Origin: Fructilactobacillus cliffordii
GTDB taxonomy: Bacteria; Bacillota; Bacilli; Lactobacillales; Lactobacillaceae
DNA length: 64,000 nt
Direction of reading: 5' to 3'
Assembly: GCF_024029355.1 (NCBI RefSeq)
Contig: NZ_CP097117.1
Span: 248,001 to 312,000 of the forward strand
A program made the translations under genes and the position numbers. The first letter of the stretch is position 1. Each line of letters opens with the position of its first letter. Below are positions 17,134 to 26,924 of this stretch, piece by piece. The notes below the pieces were generated by a model that was given only the letters and a program-made list of their open reading frames with translations, made no database searches and was not told where the DNA came from.

Positions 17134-19821
17134 TTATTTTTTTATATTATACCAATTGTCACCGGAATGACTCTCAACTTTTAACGGAACGTCGAAATTA
17201 ACGGCCGCTTTTTGGAGTAACGGATCCGTTTGCATAATCGAATCCATGACCTCCGGCACAATTTTAGTTAACGTTGCCACTTCTGTTTGGGGCGCTTCCA
17301 AAATTAGCTCATCATGAATTTGCAACAACATCCGCGCCTGTAATCCTTCCGTTGCCAACACGTGATTCATGCGAATCATGGCAGCTTTAATGATATCAGC
17401 CGCACTCCCCTGAATCGGGGAATTCATGGCGATTCGTTCCGCAAACTGACGTTGGTGAAAACTTCGGGATTTAATTTCCGGGATGTAACGCCGGCGTTTC
17501 GAAATCGTTTCAACATATCCATGTTGTTTAGCAAATGCCACGCTCCCATCCATGTATTCCTTTACTCCCGGATATTCATGAAAGTACTTATCGATAAAGC
17601 GTTTGGCATCTGGATTAGAAATTCCGGTGTTGTGCGCCAATCCGTACGAACTAATTCCATACACAATCCCAAAGTTAACCGCTTTGGCCTGCCGTCTTAG
17701 GTTTGCATCTACGGTCGCCGTTTCTCCTAGTTCAAAAATGCGGCGGGCAGTGACCGCATGGATATCTTCATCACTAGCAAAGGCTGCTTTCATGTTCTGG
17801 TCGCCGGAAATGGCAGCCAACACCCGCAATTCGATTTGGGAGTAATCTGAAGAGAATAGAACCCAGTCTGGATGGGATGGAACAAAGGCTTCGCGAATTT
17901 TACGTCCTTCTTCCGTCCGTACCGGAATGTTTTGTAAGTTCGGATCAACGGAAGACAACCGTCCCGTCTGGGTTAATGTTTGCAGGTAACGAGTGTGCAC
18001 CTTTTGATCACTAAGGATATCGCTCTTAATCCCATCAATATAGGTTGAAATTAACTTGGTTAACTGTCGGTAGGCTAAAATCTTTTCGATGATGGGATGT
18101 TCAGGAGCTAATTTTTCTAACACGTCGACCGAGGTTGAATAACCGGTCTTGGTCTTTTTAATTACCGGGAGCTTGAGTTTTTCAAAGAGAATTTCTCCCA
18201 GTTGTTTCGGAGATCCAATGTTAAATTCCTGACCGGCGTCCTGGTAAATGCCCTGCTGTAACTCAGAAACTCGTTCTTGAAACTTACTCTTTAACTCATC
18301 TAGACGTTCTGGATCAACCTTAATTCCGGTAATTTCCATCTGCGCTAGTACTTCCGATAACGGTAGCTCCATTTCTCGGTATAAATTGGACTGTTGGTGT
18401 TCCGTTAGCCCCGTTAACATTTGGTCCTTTAACGAACTAATCGCTAACGCTTTGCGCACCAAATGGACATAAAATGCGGGTAATTCCGGTAACTTGAGAC
18501 TTTTCCCTTTCCCATAGACATCTTGATCTGGCAAAACTCCATGATAATCGTGTTGCCGGGCCACCTCGCCCACATCATCAGCGTTATTCAAGGTATTTAA
18601 CAGATACGAGACCAGCAACATATCAAAACCAACGTTTTGTAACCGAACTCCATCCCGCTGCAAAGCGACACGTTGCGCTTTATTATCAAAAACGTTCTTT
18701 TTGACAGTGGTACTCTCTAACAATCGTTTAACGTGCTCATTTTCCACTAAGTCAATGTCATTTGTTACGTACCAGTGATCTGGAGTCCCTAGTACCAAGC
18801 CGACTTGATCCGCCACGTGATAATTAGCCGTCAACATTTCCACGTTAATTGTAATTTCGGTAGTAAACTGATCTAATTCCACTGCATTTTCAGCAGTCAA
18901 AATCGTGTATTCTACCTCCGGCAGTTCTGTAGTTAATGTTTTTTCTGTTCCAGCTTCCGTTAAGAAACTGCGAAAGTTCATTTTTTGGTAAAAATCTTGC
19001 AATGCTGGTTCTTGATCACCCAAATATTTCATGTCGGCTAATTCCACCGTGAGAGGCGCATCACGCTTGATGGTTGCCAATTCTTTGGATAAAAAGGCCT
19101 GTTTTTGATCTTGCACCAGATGTTCCTTCAACTTTTTCCCGGAAACTTCATCCAGATGCTGATACAGATTATCAATCGTCCCAAACTGCTTAACTAATTT
19201 GAGCGCGGTTTTGGGACCGACCTTTTCTACCCCCGGATAATTATCTGAGGTATCGCCTTGTAAACCCTTCACATCCACGATTTGAGCGGGCTTAATTCCC
19301 ATCGTTGCTTCCACGTATTCAGGGGTGTAAGCTTCAATATCACTAACCCCCTTTTTCGAAACTTTCACTGTGGTTTGTTCCGAACAAAGTTGGGTTAAAT
19401 CCCGATCACCCGTCACGACCGTCACTTCATATCCGACTGCTTCGGCCTGCTTGGCGGTCGTTCCAATGATATCATCAGCTTCAAAGTTATCGAGTTCGTA
19501 GGTCTTAATCCCCCGATCCTTCAGTAGATCCATCACATACGGAAATTGTTCCCGTAGTTCTTCCGGCATTTTATCACGGCCACCCTTGTACTCGTCATAC
19601 ATTTTTGTCCGAAAGGTAGTTTGACCGGCATCAAACGCCGCTAAGACTGCATCAGGTTGCACCCGAGCTAACATATCATTTAACATCCGGTTAAACCCAT
19701 ACAAGGCATTGGTATGCAACCCTTCTTGATTAGTAAACCGGTCTAACGATTGATAGAGAGCAAAAAATGCCTTATAAAATAAGGAATTGCCATCAATCAA
19801 TAGTATCTTTTTGGCACCCAT
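17134..19821 (-). CDS. polA: DNA polymerase I
   Basis: 895 residues in three parts. The 5' nuclease domain (1-290) has IDGNSLFYKAF, NFEADDIIG and VTGDRDLTQL acidic residues. The middle 3'-5' exonuclease fold has lost the DxE motif (ITINVEMLTANYHV where the catalytic Asp/Glu should be), as is usual in Bacillus-type enzymes, so it should not proofread. The polymerase domain has motif A DYSQIELR, motif B RRQAKAVNFGIVYG and motif C QIHDELILE. GGAGG lies eight bases before the ATG. Confidence 0.97.
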   Translation of the reverse strand: MGAKKILLIDGNSLFYKAFFALYQSLDRFTNQEGLHTNALYGFNRMLNDMLARVQPDAVLAAFDAGQTTFRTKMYDEYKGGRDKMPEELREQFPYVMDLLKDRGIKTYELDNFEADDIIGTTAKQAEAVGYEVTVVTGDRDLTQLCSEQTTVKVSKKGVSDIEAYTPEYVEATMGIKPAQIVDVKGLQGDTSDNYPGVEKVGPKTALKLVKQFGTIDNLYQHLDEVSGKKLKEHLVQDQKQAFLSKELATIKRDAPLTVELADMKYLGDQEPALQDFYQKMNFRSFLTEAGTEKTLTTELPEVEYTILTAENAVELDQFTTEITINVEMLTANYHVADQVGLVLGTPDHWYVTNDIDLVENEHVKRLLESTTVKKNVFDNKAQRVALQRDGVRLQNVGFDMLLVSYLLNTLNNADDVGEVARQHDYHGVLPDQDVYGKGKSLKLPELPAFYVHLVRKALAISSLKDQMLTGLTEHQQSNLYREMELPLSEVLAQMEITGIKVDPERLDELKSKFQERVSELQQGIYQDAGQEFNIGSPKQLGEILFEKLKLPVIKKTKTGYSTSVDVLEKLAPEHPIIEKILAYRQLTKLISTYIDGIKSDILSDQKVHTRYLQTLTQTGRLSSVDPNLQNIPVRTEEGRKIREAFVPSHPDWVLFSSDYSQIELRVLAAISGDQNMKAAFASDEDIHAVTARRIFELGETATVDANLRRQAKAVNFGIVYGISSYGLAHNTGISNPDAKRFIDKYFHEYPGVKEYMDGSVAFAKQHGYVETISKRRRYIPEIKSRSFHQRQFAERIAMNSPIQGSAADIIKAAMIRMNHVLATEGLQARMLLQIHDELILEAPQTEVATLTKIVPEVMDSIMQTDPLLQKAAVNFDVPLKVESHSGDNWYNIKK

Positions 19822-19870
19822 CTAAACTTCCTCCGTTATTTTAACTTCATTTTACCTGATTAATTATGCG

Positions 19871-19901
19871 AAAAAAAGCATGACTCCCCGCCATGCTTTT
19901 C
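19871..19901 (-). terminator. Terminator of the ytpP-ytpR-sftA-murC operon
   Basis: Minus-strand AAAAGCATG / CATGCTTTT stem with a GC-rich loop and following T-run, right after murC. Confidence 0.9.
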
Positions 19902-19903
19902 TG

Positions 19904-21253
19904 CTAATTAACTTTTTTACTCAAATGACTCAGTAAATCTTCATAAGTACGTTCGTACTTTTGGATGTCACCGGCACCCATGAAGATAACAACGTCGTCA
20001 TGGAAATCTAAAAGCGGTGACATATTATCTTCAGTAATCAGCGCACTACCCGGAATCTTATCAACTAAATCTTGGCTAGAGACATCACCCGATTTTTCTC
20101 GCGGAGAACCGTAGATTTTTGTGACATAAACCTGATCCGCCTTCCCAAGCGTTTCAGCAAAATCATCTAAGTATGCAATGGTCCGACTGAAGGTATGCGG
20201 TTGGAAAACTACCACAATTTTCTTATTCGGATATTCCTGTCTAGCAGCATCTAAAGTGGCTCGAATTTCTGAAGGATGATGGGCATAGTCATCAATTATG
20301 GTCATGTCGTTAACCTTCACTTGAGCAAACCGGCGTTTAACCCCCTTAAACGTCATCAGTTCCCGACGAATTTCTGCTAAATCAACCTCTTCAAAGTATG
20401 AAACGGCGATTACGGCCAGCGCGTTTAACACGTTATGTTCCCCAAACAGCGGAATTTCAAAGCGACCTAGGTCACGACCACGAAAGGCTACGTTAAAGGT
20501 GGAGCCAGTCGTCGTCCGTTTCACGTCAAAAGCGCGAAAGTCATCCTTTTCACCCGTTCCGTAGTAGTAAATCGGCACGTCCACTTGTAGTTTCCGCAGA
20601 TAAGGATCATCCCCCCACGCAAAAATTCCCTTTTTAACGTGACCAGCAAAGGTTTGAAAAGCATTAAACACGTCATCAATTCCGGTATAATAATCCGGAT
20701 GATCAAAATCAATGTTGGTCATGATAGCGTAGTCAGGGTAAGTCGGCATAAAGTGGCGCTGGTATTCATCTGCTTCATAAACAAAAAAACGAGCATCGGG
20801 AACTGCATTTCCCGATCCATCTCCGATTAAATAATCGGTCGGAGCAATTCCACTCAACACGTGGGCTAACAATCCCGTCGTGCTGGTTTTTCCGTGCGCA
20901 CCACAAACTGCGATGCTGGTATACCCCTTAATTAATTGACCTAAAAATTCTGGGTAGCGGTAAATCGGTAGACCTAATTCCTTGGCCCGTAAAACCTCTG
21001 GTTGATCATCCTTAAACGCATTCCCAACGACCAATGCCATGCCCGGTTTAATGTTATCTGGATCAAAGGAGTGAATCGGAATCCCGGCATCTTCTAGACC
21101 CTTTTGGGTAAAGGTATATTTGTCAATATCTGATCCTTCAACCTGAAAGCCCATATCCTTCACTACGAGGGCCATGGCACTCATCCCGGTCCCTTTAATC
21201 CCCACAAAATAATAAGTTAATTCCTTGGTTAACTTTGGTTCTGTTTCTGTCAT
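19904..21253 (-). CDS. murC: UDP-N-acetylmuramate-L-alanine ligase
   Basis: 449 residues; adds the first L-Ala to UDP-MurNAc in peptidoglycan synthesis. [11 protein letters not shown] near the N-terminus and the ATP loop GAHGKTSTT (about residue 113) are family marks, and FQPHTFSRT lies in the C-terminal domain. It follows sftA by 33 bases as in B. subtilis. The nearest GAAGGG Shine-Dalgarno is about 16 bases from the ATG, unusually far, and no other in-frame start fits because a stop codon lies just upstream. Confidence 0.96.
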   Translation of the reverse strand: MTETEPKLTKELTYYFVGIKGTGMSAMALVVKDMGFQVEGSDIDKYTFTQKGLEDAGIPIHSFDPDNIKPGMALVVGNAFKDDQPEVLRAKELGLPIYRYPEFLGQLIKGYTSIAVCGAHGKTSTTGLLAHVLSGIAPTDYLIGDGSGNAVPDARFFVYEADEYQRHFMPTYPDYAIMTNIDFDHPDYYTGIDDVFNAFQTFAGHVKKGIFAWGDDPYLRKLQVDVPIYYYGTGEKDDFRAFDVKRTTTGSTFNVAFRGRDLGRFEIPLFGEHNVLNALAVIAVSYFEEVDLAEIRRELMTFKGVKRRFAQVKVNDMTIIDDYAHHPSEIRATLDAARQEYPNKKIVVVFQPHTFSRTIAYLDDFAETLGKADQVYVTKIYGSPREKSGDVSSQDLVDKIPGSALITEDNMSPLLDFHDDVVIFMGAGDIQKYERTYEDLLSHLSKKVN

Positions 21254-21286
21254 AATTTTTAAACTGGTTCCCTTCTATGTTGTTAG

Positions 21287-23614
21287 TTAGAGGTTAAGTT
21301 GTGCGTACTGCTCTTTGGTTAGATAAATTTCCCGTGGCTTGGATCCTTGTTGCCCAGAAATGAAATTATGCTGTTCTAGGTCATCAATGATGCTGGCCGC
21401 ACGGTTATATCCAATCGAAAAGACCCGTTGCAATTTCGAGGTCGACACCGTATCTTCTCCGGCAATGTACTCTAAAACCGAATCCCATAGTTCATCATGG
21501 GTAGCGGCTTGATCAGCACTCTTTAAAAGGCCGGCTGGCTGAAACTCATAGTGAGCTGGTCCCTGCGTTCGAACGAAATCGGTCACCTTTTCAACTTCTT
21601 CGCTGGTTACAAACGCCCCTTGTAGTCGTTCTGGTTTATTTGCACCATTACCAAGATACAACATATCACCCTTACCTAACAAGCGTTCAGCGCCAGCTTG
21701 GTCAATAATCGTCCGGGAATCCACCTGGCTAGAAACCATAAAGGCCACCCGGGTCGGAATGTTATTTTTGATGGTTCCCGTCACAATGTCCACACTAGGA
21801 CGCTGCGTGGCCACTACGAGGTGGATTCCGGCAGCCCGAGCCTTTTGGGTAATCCGAACGATATAATCCTGAACTTCATTGGCAGACGTCATCATTAAAT
21901 CGGCCAATTCGTCGATTACAACCAAGATATATGGTAACCGATCGGCAGCATGGTCCGTCTTTTGTGCTTGACGATTATATTGCTCAATGTTTCTAACCCC
22001 AGCAGCCGTTAGCCGTTCGTAGCGCCGATCCATTTCTTCTGTAACCCACTTTAAGGCGGCCGCCGCTTCTTGTGGTTGCGAGATGACCGGAGCCAGTAAA
22101 TGAGGAATTTCGTTGTAAGGCGCCAGTTCAACCGCTTTCGGATCAATTAAAATCATCCGCAAATCGCGGGGGGTGGCATGATACAGTAACGATAATAGTA
22201 AACTATTAATAAAGACACTTTTCCCTGAACCGGTGGCCCCGGCAATCAAAGCATGCGGCATCTTCTTTAAATCAGCCGTGACTGGTTGGCCCTCAATGTT
22301 CATTCCCATGGCAATTTCAGTTTTAGCTGTGTCTGTTTGAAAATGTGGATCAGCTAAAATTTCTCTTAACATAACGGGATGCGGCTTAGGGTTCGGAATT
22401 TCGATTCCAACCGTGGACCGTCCAGGAATGGGCGCCTCAATCCGAATGTCTTTTGCCGCCAAAGCTAATTTCAGATCATCGTTCAGATTAGTAACCTTGC
22501 TGACTTTGACTCCCAATGCCAGTTTAACTTGAAATTGAGTAACCGTCGGTCCATTCGTCCAATCAACCACATGACCATCAACGTTGAAGGCCTGTAAAGT
22601 ATCATCGAGTTTTTCGGCTTGATCAGCAATCCAGTTATCTAAGTCGGCTTCATCGACTTGAACTGGTGGCTTTAATAGGTCTAATTGCGGAAAGTGGTAC
22701 CCCAGTTGTTCAGTAGCAACCGGCTGATCTTTAGCAGTTACAATGGTGCTAGTGGATAGCGAAGTTGCCGGTTGTGCTGATTCCGAATCACTAACACTAA
22801 TTGCTGATTGCTCTGATTCAGAATGAGCAGTCACTGTTTTCGACGTCGCTTCGGTTGCAGAAGCTACTTTGGTAGCTGTTGTTTGTGACTCTGGTTGTGT
22901 CGGAGTAGCATTGTCATTTTCAAACAAACTTAAGTGGTCTGCTTGCCCCCGTTCCGCCTGTAAAATATCTGCCAGCGAATGACCCAATCCCTTGCTATGA
23001 TTGGGTTTTGTGGGGCTTATCTGCGAGTTATCCACAGTGCTTTCATTTTCGTTTTCATTTCGTGATTCATCCGCTTGAGGAGCTGCAACTGAAGCTGATG
23101 TAGTTGGTTGCTCCTTTACAATCGGAATAGTGGAAGTCGATTGAGCTGGATCAATAACCGTCGAAATAACAATCTCTGGTTCCTCAGCTGCCTCTTCTAC
23201 CTGCGTAGCTGCCAGTAAAATCAGTTCATCTGCAGCTGGTTCTAACGCGGTAATCGCACGTTGATAATCATGATTAAATTCAGTTCGTTGGGTACCATAA
23301 AAAGTTGATTTATCGGGCACAAATTGGGGTTGAAAAGCGCGCGTTTTCTCAACGAGGTTCGTCGGGTGCGACTGCTTATTCAATCCCGTTTGCAACTTAG
23401 GAATCCCCTGATTTCTTTTTTTCGACTGATTGGTTTCAGCTGTGGCCGTACTTTTAGTAGTATCCAACCGTTCCTGCTGCCTGGTTACTGGTGCAGACCA
23501 ATCAGACCGCTCTAGATTATTGGGGTCAAAATCAGACGCTTTAATCCCCAGGCTCTTTCGTTCCGCATAGAACTTCCGAAAGAAAGCCGGACCATCGTAA
23601 TGATTCATTGTCAT
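21287..23614 (-). CDS. sftA: DNA translocase SftA (soluble FtsK/SpoIIIE family)
   Basis: 775 residues from the ATG at 23614 (AAAGG seven bases upstream); the open frame extends 35 codons further but overlaps ytpR. There are no transmembrane segments at the N-terminus; instead a soluble head and a long Ser/Thr/Glu/Gln-rich linker (about 50-310) precede the motor with Walker A GATGSGKSVF, Walker B VVIDELADLM and a C-terminal winged-helix gamma domain. This and the ytpP-ytpR-x-murC synteny indicate SftA (YtpS), which clears chromosomal DNA from the closing septum, rather than membrane-anchored SpoIIIE. Confidence 0.9.
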   Translation of the reverse strand: MTMNHYDGPAFFRKFYAERKSLGIKASDFDPNNLERSDWSAPVTRQQERLDTTKSTATAETNQSKKRNQGIPKLQTGLNKQSHPTNLVEKTRAFQPQFVPDKSTFYGTQRTEFNHDYQRAITALEPAADELILLAATQVEEAAEEPEIVISTVIDPAQSTSTIPIVKEQPTTSASVAAPQADESRNENENESTVDNSQISPTKPNHSKGLGHSLADILQAERGQADHLSLFENDNATPTQPESQTTATKVASATEATSKTVTAHSESEQSAISVSDSESAQPATSLSTSTIVTAKDQPVATEQLGYHFPQLDLLKPPVQVDEADLDNWIADQAEKLDDTLQAFNVDGHVVDWTNGPTVTQFQVKLALGVKVSKVTNLNDDLKLALAAKDIRIEAPIPGRSTVGIEIPNPKPHPVMLREILADPHFQTDTAKTEIAMGMNIEGQPVTADLKKMPHALIAGATGSGKSVFINSLLLSLLYHATPRDLRMILIDPKAVELAPYNEIPHLLAPVISQPQEAAAALKWVTEEMDRRYERLTAAGVRNIEQYNRQAQKTDHAADRLPYILVVIDELADLMMTSANEVQDYIVRITQKARAAGIHLVVATQRPSVDIVTGTIKNNIPTRVAFMVSSQVDSRTIIDQAGAERLLGKGDMLYLGNGANKPERLQGAFVTSEEVEKVTDFVRTQGPAHYEFQPAGLLKSADQAATHDELWDSVLEYIAGEDTVSTSKLQRVFSIGYNRAASIIDDLEQHNFISGQQGSKPREIYLTKEQYAQLNL

Positions 23615-23657
23615 TCCCTTTCCTTTTTCCGTTTCAGTACAAAAAAGCGAATAGAAA

Positions 23658-24293
23658 CTATTCGCTAAAAAGGGTTTGTGCTTGTTTAAAATCAAATGGT
23701 TGACCCACTTCGTATTCATCCGGCAGGATTAAAGCTCCAGGCTTATCTGGCGCGTTGGGAATCCGTAATTCCCGTCCAGAACAAATCATGCCATCACTTT
23801 CAACGTCTTTTAAGGTGCTTGGCCAAATAATTAGCCCATCTGGCATCATGGCACCAACTTCAGCCACCACGACCTTGATTCCTTCCTGCATGTTCGGAGA
23901 ACCACTCACGATTTGTAGCGTACGGCCGTCTTCAACTTCGGTCGTAGTAATGTGTAAATGAGAAGACTTGGGGTGTTCTTTCATTTCCTTAACATAACCC
24001 ACCACGAACTTTGAAGTTTCAGTCTCTGGTAATCCTGTTTCAAAACCAGCAGCTTGCAGTTGTTGATTAAGAATTTGAATTTGTTCTGGGGTCAACTTGA
24101 CCTGTCCATTTTGATCAACTAATTCCGGTAAAAGTGCTTGGGCTGCAAAAAAATTGTAACCAATCACTTTCCCATTTTGATCTTTAATTTCAACGATTTG
24201 ATCACGCTGGGTAACCTGTTGGGGACCATCATCAGGGCCCAAAACAACCACCAAAACGTCACCAATTTGTGCGGGGTTATAACTTGCAATCAT
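23658..24293 (-). CDS. ytpR: tRNA-binding domain protein YtpR
   Basis: 211 residues with a C-terminal OB-fold of the EMAP/PheT-N type (tRNA_bind): FVVGYVKEMKEHPKSSHLHI and LQIVSGSPNMQEG are the recognisable strands, followed by MICSGRELRI. The N-terminal DUF4479-like half is family-specific. Function is unknown, though the fold binds tRNA. AGGAGT lies eight bases before the ATG. It follows the thioredoxin gene by 16 bases. Confidence 0.92.
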   Translation of the reverse strand: MIASYNPAQIGDVLVVVLGPDDGPQQVTQRDQIVEIKDQNGKVIGYNFFAAQALLPELVDQNGQVKLTPEQIQILNQQLQAAGFETGLPETETSKFVVGYVKEMKEHPKSSHLHITTTEVEDGRTLQIVSGSPNMQEGIKVVVAEVGAMMPDGLIIWPSTLKDVESDGMICSGRELRIPNAPDKPGALILPDEYEVGQPFDFKQAQTLFSE

Positions 24294-24309
24294 GTTCTTT
24301 TACTCCTGT

Positions 24310-24636
24310 TTATTTTGCTGGTAGACTTTCAATGAACGTTTCGACTTCAGCTTGTGTTTTTCTCGCTTTGTTAACGAGCCGGCCAATTTCAGTGCCGTGA
24401 TCATAAGCGATGAAGCTAGGAATCCCAAACACGTCTAATTCTTTACATAAGTCGATGTTATCATCCCGATCCACTTTAATAAAAGTGTATTCGGGAAAGT
24501 CCTTTTCAATGAGTGGCATGAACGGTTTAATGAAATTACAATCGGGGCACCAACCTGCAGTAAAGAAGAGGATGTACTTGCCATCCTGGAGGTGCGTTTC
24601 TAGTTGATCTTGATTCATAATTGGTAATTCTTCCAT
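24310..24636 (-). CDS. ytpP: Thioredoxin-like protein YtpP
   Basis: 108 residues from the ATG at 24636, which has AGGAG eight bases upstream; the apparent GTG start three codons earlier lies in that site. The thioredoxin active site is WCPDC in AGWCPDCNFI, and the cis-Pro segment is FGIPSF. The CPDC dithiol is the variant of the YtpP family rather than CGPC of TrxA. First gene of ytpP-ytpR-sftA-murC; its redox partner is unknown. Confidence 0.9.
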   Translation of the reverse strand: MEELPIMNQDQLETHLQDGKYILFFTAGWCPDCNFIKPFMPLIEKDFPEYTFIKVDRDDNIDLCKELDVFGIPSFIAYDHGTEIGRLVNKARKTQAEVETFIESLPAK

Positions 24637-24733
24637 AATAAACACTCCTATTTAATTTTTTACGATTATAACCCGTGAACAATTAAAATGTTATATAATT
24701 AAAAGGATAAAAGCAAAAGAAAGGATTTTAAAA

Positions 24734-25054
24734 ATGGCTAAGCATAAATATCTAGTTCCCACCACCCTGCTCTCGCTAGTTGGTACCGCCGCCTACGTTT
24801 TCACTAAGAAACGCAGACGAGCCCAACAAATCGCCATTCAAGACGGATTAACCGAAGCAATCGCTGCTGAATTTGGCGACCAAGATTTTAGTGGTTACTG
24901 GATTGATTTTGATAATCACGCCGGCTTGGAATATGAGTGCGGGGTCAGTTTTATCAATCAAGAAACTGGCTTAAAGGAATCATACTCATTTCTCTACAAT
25001 CCAGATGAACAGGAACTATACCGCATTAAACCACTCTCAGATCAAATTAATTAA
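24734..25054 (+). CDS. Conserved hypothetical protein, single N-terminal membrane anchor
   Basis: 106 residues. Residues 7-24 form one hydrophobic segment followed by a basic stop-transfer patch (KKRRRA), then a soluble domain of about 75 residues with WIDFDNHAGLEYECG and a Tyr-rich YSFLYNP strand. I do not recognise the family; the soluble part could be a small beta-rich domain. AAAGGA lies upstream and a -10 TATAAT is at 24694-24699. It is divergent from ytpP and its end overlaps the end of trmB by eight bases on the opposite strand. Confidence 0.8.
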   Translation: MAKHKYLVPTTLLSLVGTAAYVFTKKRRRAQQIAIQDGLTEAIAAEFGDQDFSGYWIDFDNHAGLEYECGVSFINQETGLKESYSFLYNPDEQELYRIKPLSDQIN

Positions 25055-25700
25055 TCCGGAATCGGGCCCTAATCTTATAGATGGGGCCTTTTTCTTTGAA
25101 CTTTTCCTCATATTCTGTCTCCACGTTTGCGGCTAATTCTTCCGCGTTTCCATGGTGTAAATCCAAGTTAACCCGTTCAAACTGTAATCCAAAGTTATTC
25201 AAACTAACCAAGGAGTACTCAAACAGACCACGATTATCGGTTTTAAATTCCAACGGCGCATCGGCAGGTAAAATTCGTTGATAACTAGTTAAAAAGTTAG
25301 GCGAGGTTAACCGTCGTTTGGTGTGTCGCTTCTTCGGCCAGGGGTCCGAAAAGTTCAAATACAGTTGTTGCACTTCTCCCTTTTCAAATAAATCCGCTAC
25401 GTCGCCACCATTGGTTAAAACCAATTGGACGTTCTTTAATCCAGCGTTAACCGCCTTTTTAACTGCCATTGCTAAAACTGAATCTTCTAAATCGATGCCA
25501 ATGTAGTTAACATCTGGATGTTTTTGGGCCATACCAATGATAAATTGCCCCTTTCCCGAACCAATTTCCAAGTGAATGGGTGCTTTGGGATTAGCAAACC
25601 GACTAGCCCACTGACCTCTGTATCGACCTGGTTCTAGCACAGCAAAATCCGGGTGGTCCTGCATGTAGGGCAAAGCCCACTTCTTTTTGCGAACTCTCAT
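25047..25700 (-). CDS. trmB: tRNA (guanine-N7)-methyltransferase
   Basis: 217 residues. Forms m7G46 in the variable loop of tRNAs using SAM. Motif I is LEIGSGKGQFI (about residue 41) and the family signature NFSDPWPKKRH (about 117) is complete. The start codon directly follows the ecsB stop (TAAATG on the minus strand), so ecsA-ecsB-trmB appear co-transcribed. Confidence 0.97.
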   Translation of the reverse strand: MRVRKKKWALPYMQDHPDFAVLEPGRYRGQWASRFANPKAPIHLEIGSGKGQFIIGMAQKHPDVNYIGIDLEDSVLAMAVKKAVNAGLKNVQLVLTNGGDVADLFEKGEVQQLYLNFSDPWPKKRHTKRRLTSPNFLTSYQRILPADAPLEFKTDNRGLFEYSLVSLNNFGLQFERVNLDLHHGNAEELAANVETEYEEKFKEKGPIYKIRARFRIN

Positions 25701-26924
25701 TTAGTTATTTCCTTCCTGTTTTTGATTTCTACTAACAAACCGCGTCATTAACCACCAGATAATGGCTAAGCCACCCACCAAACTGATAAAGGTGGCGCTA
25801 ATTGGTGCTTCTCCAAGTAGCAAGACTACTACTTCTAGTGCCAATTCGATTATCAAGAGCCACTGCCAAAACCGCCGAAAATTATGCACTTGATCAGTGG
25901 TTGGGACTGGGTAAAGATGGGTAAACACGTTATTGGCAAAAAAGGTAAAGAAAGGGCGCAATTGGATTCCCGTTAAATATAACAACGTAAGGGCCACAAT
26001 CACCGCCACAACCGAGTTATTTAAGAAAAAGAGAATGACCGCAGCAACCACCAATAACCGAACATACATCGAACTGGTTTCTCCGTCCCGGAAAAAGGTG
26101 CGAACGTACAAATTCGTGTATAAATGTTGCTGATCTTGGGGAATCCTCCGGAAAAGCCGGTCCAAATATCCCCGACGCTTAGGTTGTGGATCCACCGTAG
26201 GAACATCCGTAAAGAGGGCAAAAAAGCGGTAGATTCGAATCATCCGGAGTCGTTCGGCAGCCACTATTCTTTGCCAGTTTAACGGTGGAACCTGCTTTCG
26301 AATTAACCAACCACTAATCACCAGTAATCCAACGGCTAATCCCAATGCCAACCATAAGTTAACAATGATGCCAATGCTAAAAATTAAGAGCGGAAGGAGC
26401 CACTGAAATAGTGGTTTACGCCACCATTCTAAGCGCTGATGATTTCGCAATATCCAGAATTGATAGCTCAACCAGTCCCACTTTAAAAGCAAACTAAGGC
26501 AAAAGCCCGTAGCTAGTTGCATTAGATTCCAACTCAAACTAACACTTACAAACGGAAGTAAAACAAACCACACGCCTGCTTGCATGAGACCGCCCATCAA
26601 AAAACTATATATAAATGATTGGCGAAAGTAACTTTGTAATTGACCTTCCTGAGGAGCCAAAAAAACTCGATCAGGCGCCATGATTAAGGTTGCCAAGCGG
26701 CCCAGTTGTAGTCCGAGTTCAAGAACCGCAACAATAATGATGAATTGCCACCATTGATGGGGAGCCAATCCCTTCAAAAAATTAGAATAAGCTAATCCCA
26801 AAGCCCCCACAAAAAACATCAAGGCAATGACAAAGAAATCATTAAAAACGTAGCGCAGATACTTCGTTAATTGCATCCAGTGGTCCACTAACCGGTGCTG
26901 AAACAAATTATGCATCTTAATCAC
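25701..26924 (-). CDS. ecsB: ABC transporter permease EcsB
   Basis: 407 residues with about ten hydrophobic segments separated by basic loops, as in the EcsB family. EcsAB affects protein secretion, competence and regulated intramembrane proteolysis in Bacillus, and has been linked to peptide pheromone export in enterococci. Overlaps ecsA by eight bases. There is no extracytoplasmic binding protein gene nearby, consistent with an exporter. Confidence 0.9.
   Translation of the reverse strand: MIKMHNLFQHRLVDHWMQLTKYLRYVFNDFFVIALMFFVGALGLAYSNFLKGLAPHQWWQFIIIVAVLELGLQLGRLATLIMAPDRVFLAPQEGQLQSYFRQSFIYSFLMGGLMQAGVWFVLLPFVSVSLSWNLMQLATGFCLSLLLKWDWLSYQFWILRNHQRLEWWRKPLFQWLLPLLIFSIGIIVNLWLALGLAVGLLVISGWLIRKQVPPLNWQRIVAAERLRMIRIYRFFALFTDVPTVDPQPKRRGYLDRLFRRIPQDQQHLYTNLYVRTFFRDGETSSMYVRLLVVAAVILFFLNNSVVAVIVALTLLYLTGIQLRPFFTFFANNVFTHLYPVPTTDQVHNFRRFWQWLLIIELALEVVVLLLGEAPISATFISLVGGLAIIWWLMTRFVSRNQKQEGNN

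Noticed and set aside
16639..17184. 181-codon open frame on the plus strand opposite mutM
   Set aside because: Lies antisense to an intact conserved gene, lacks a ribosome binding site and recognisable domains; a shadow frame.
17134..19821. Loss of the DxE motif in the DNA polymerase I exonuclease domain as a novelty
   Set aside because: An inactive 3'-5' exonuclease domain is usual in Bacillus-type polymerase I.
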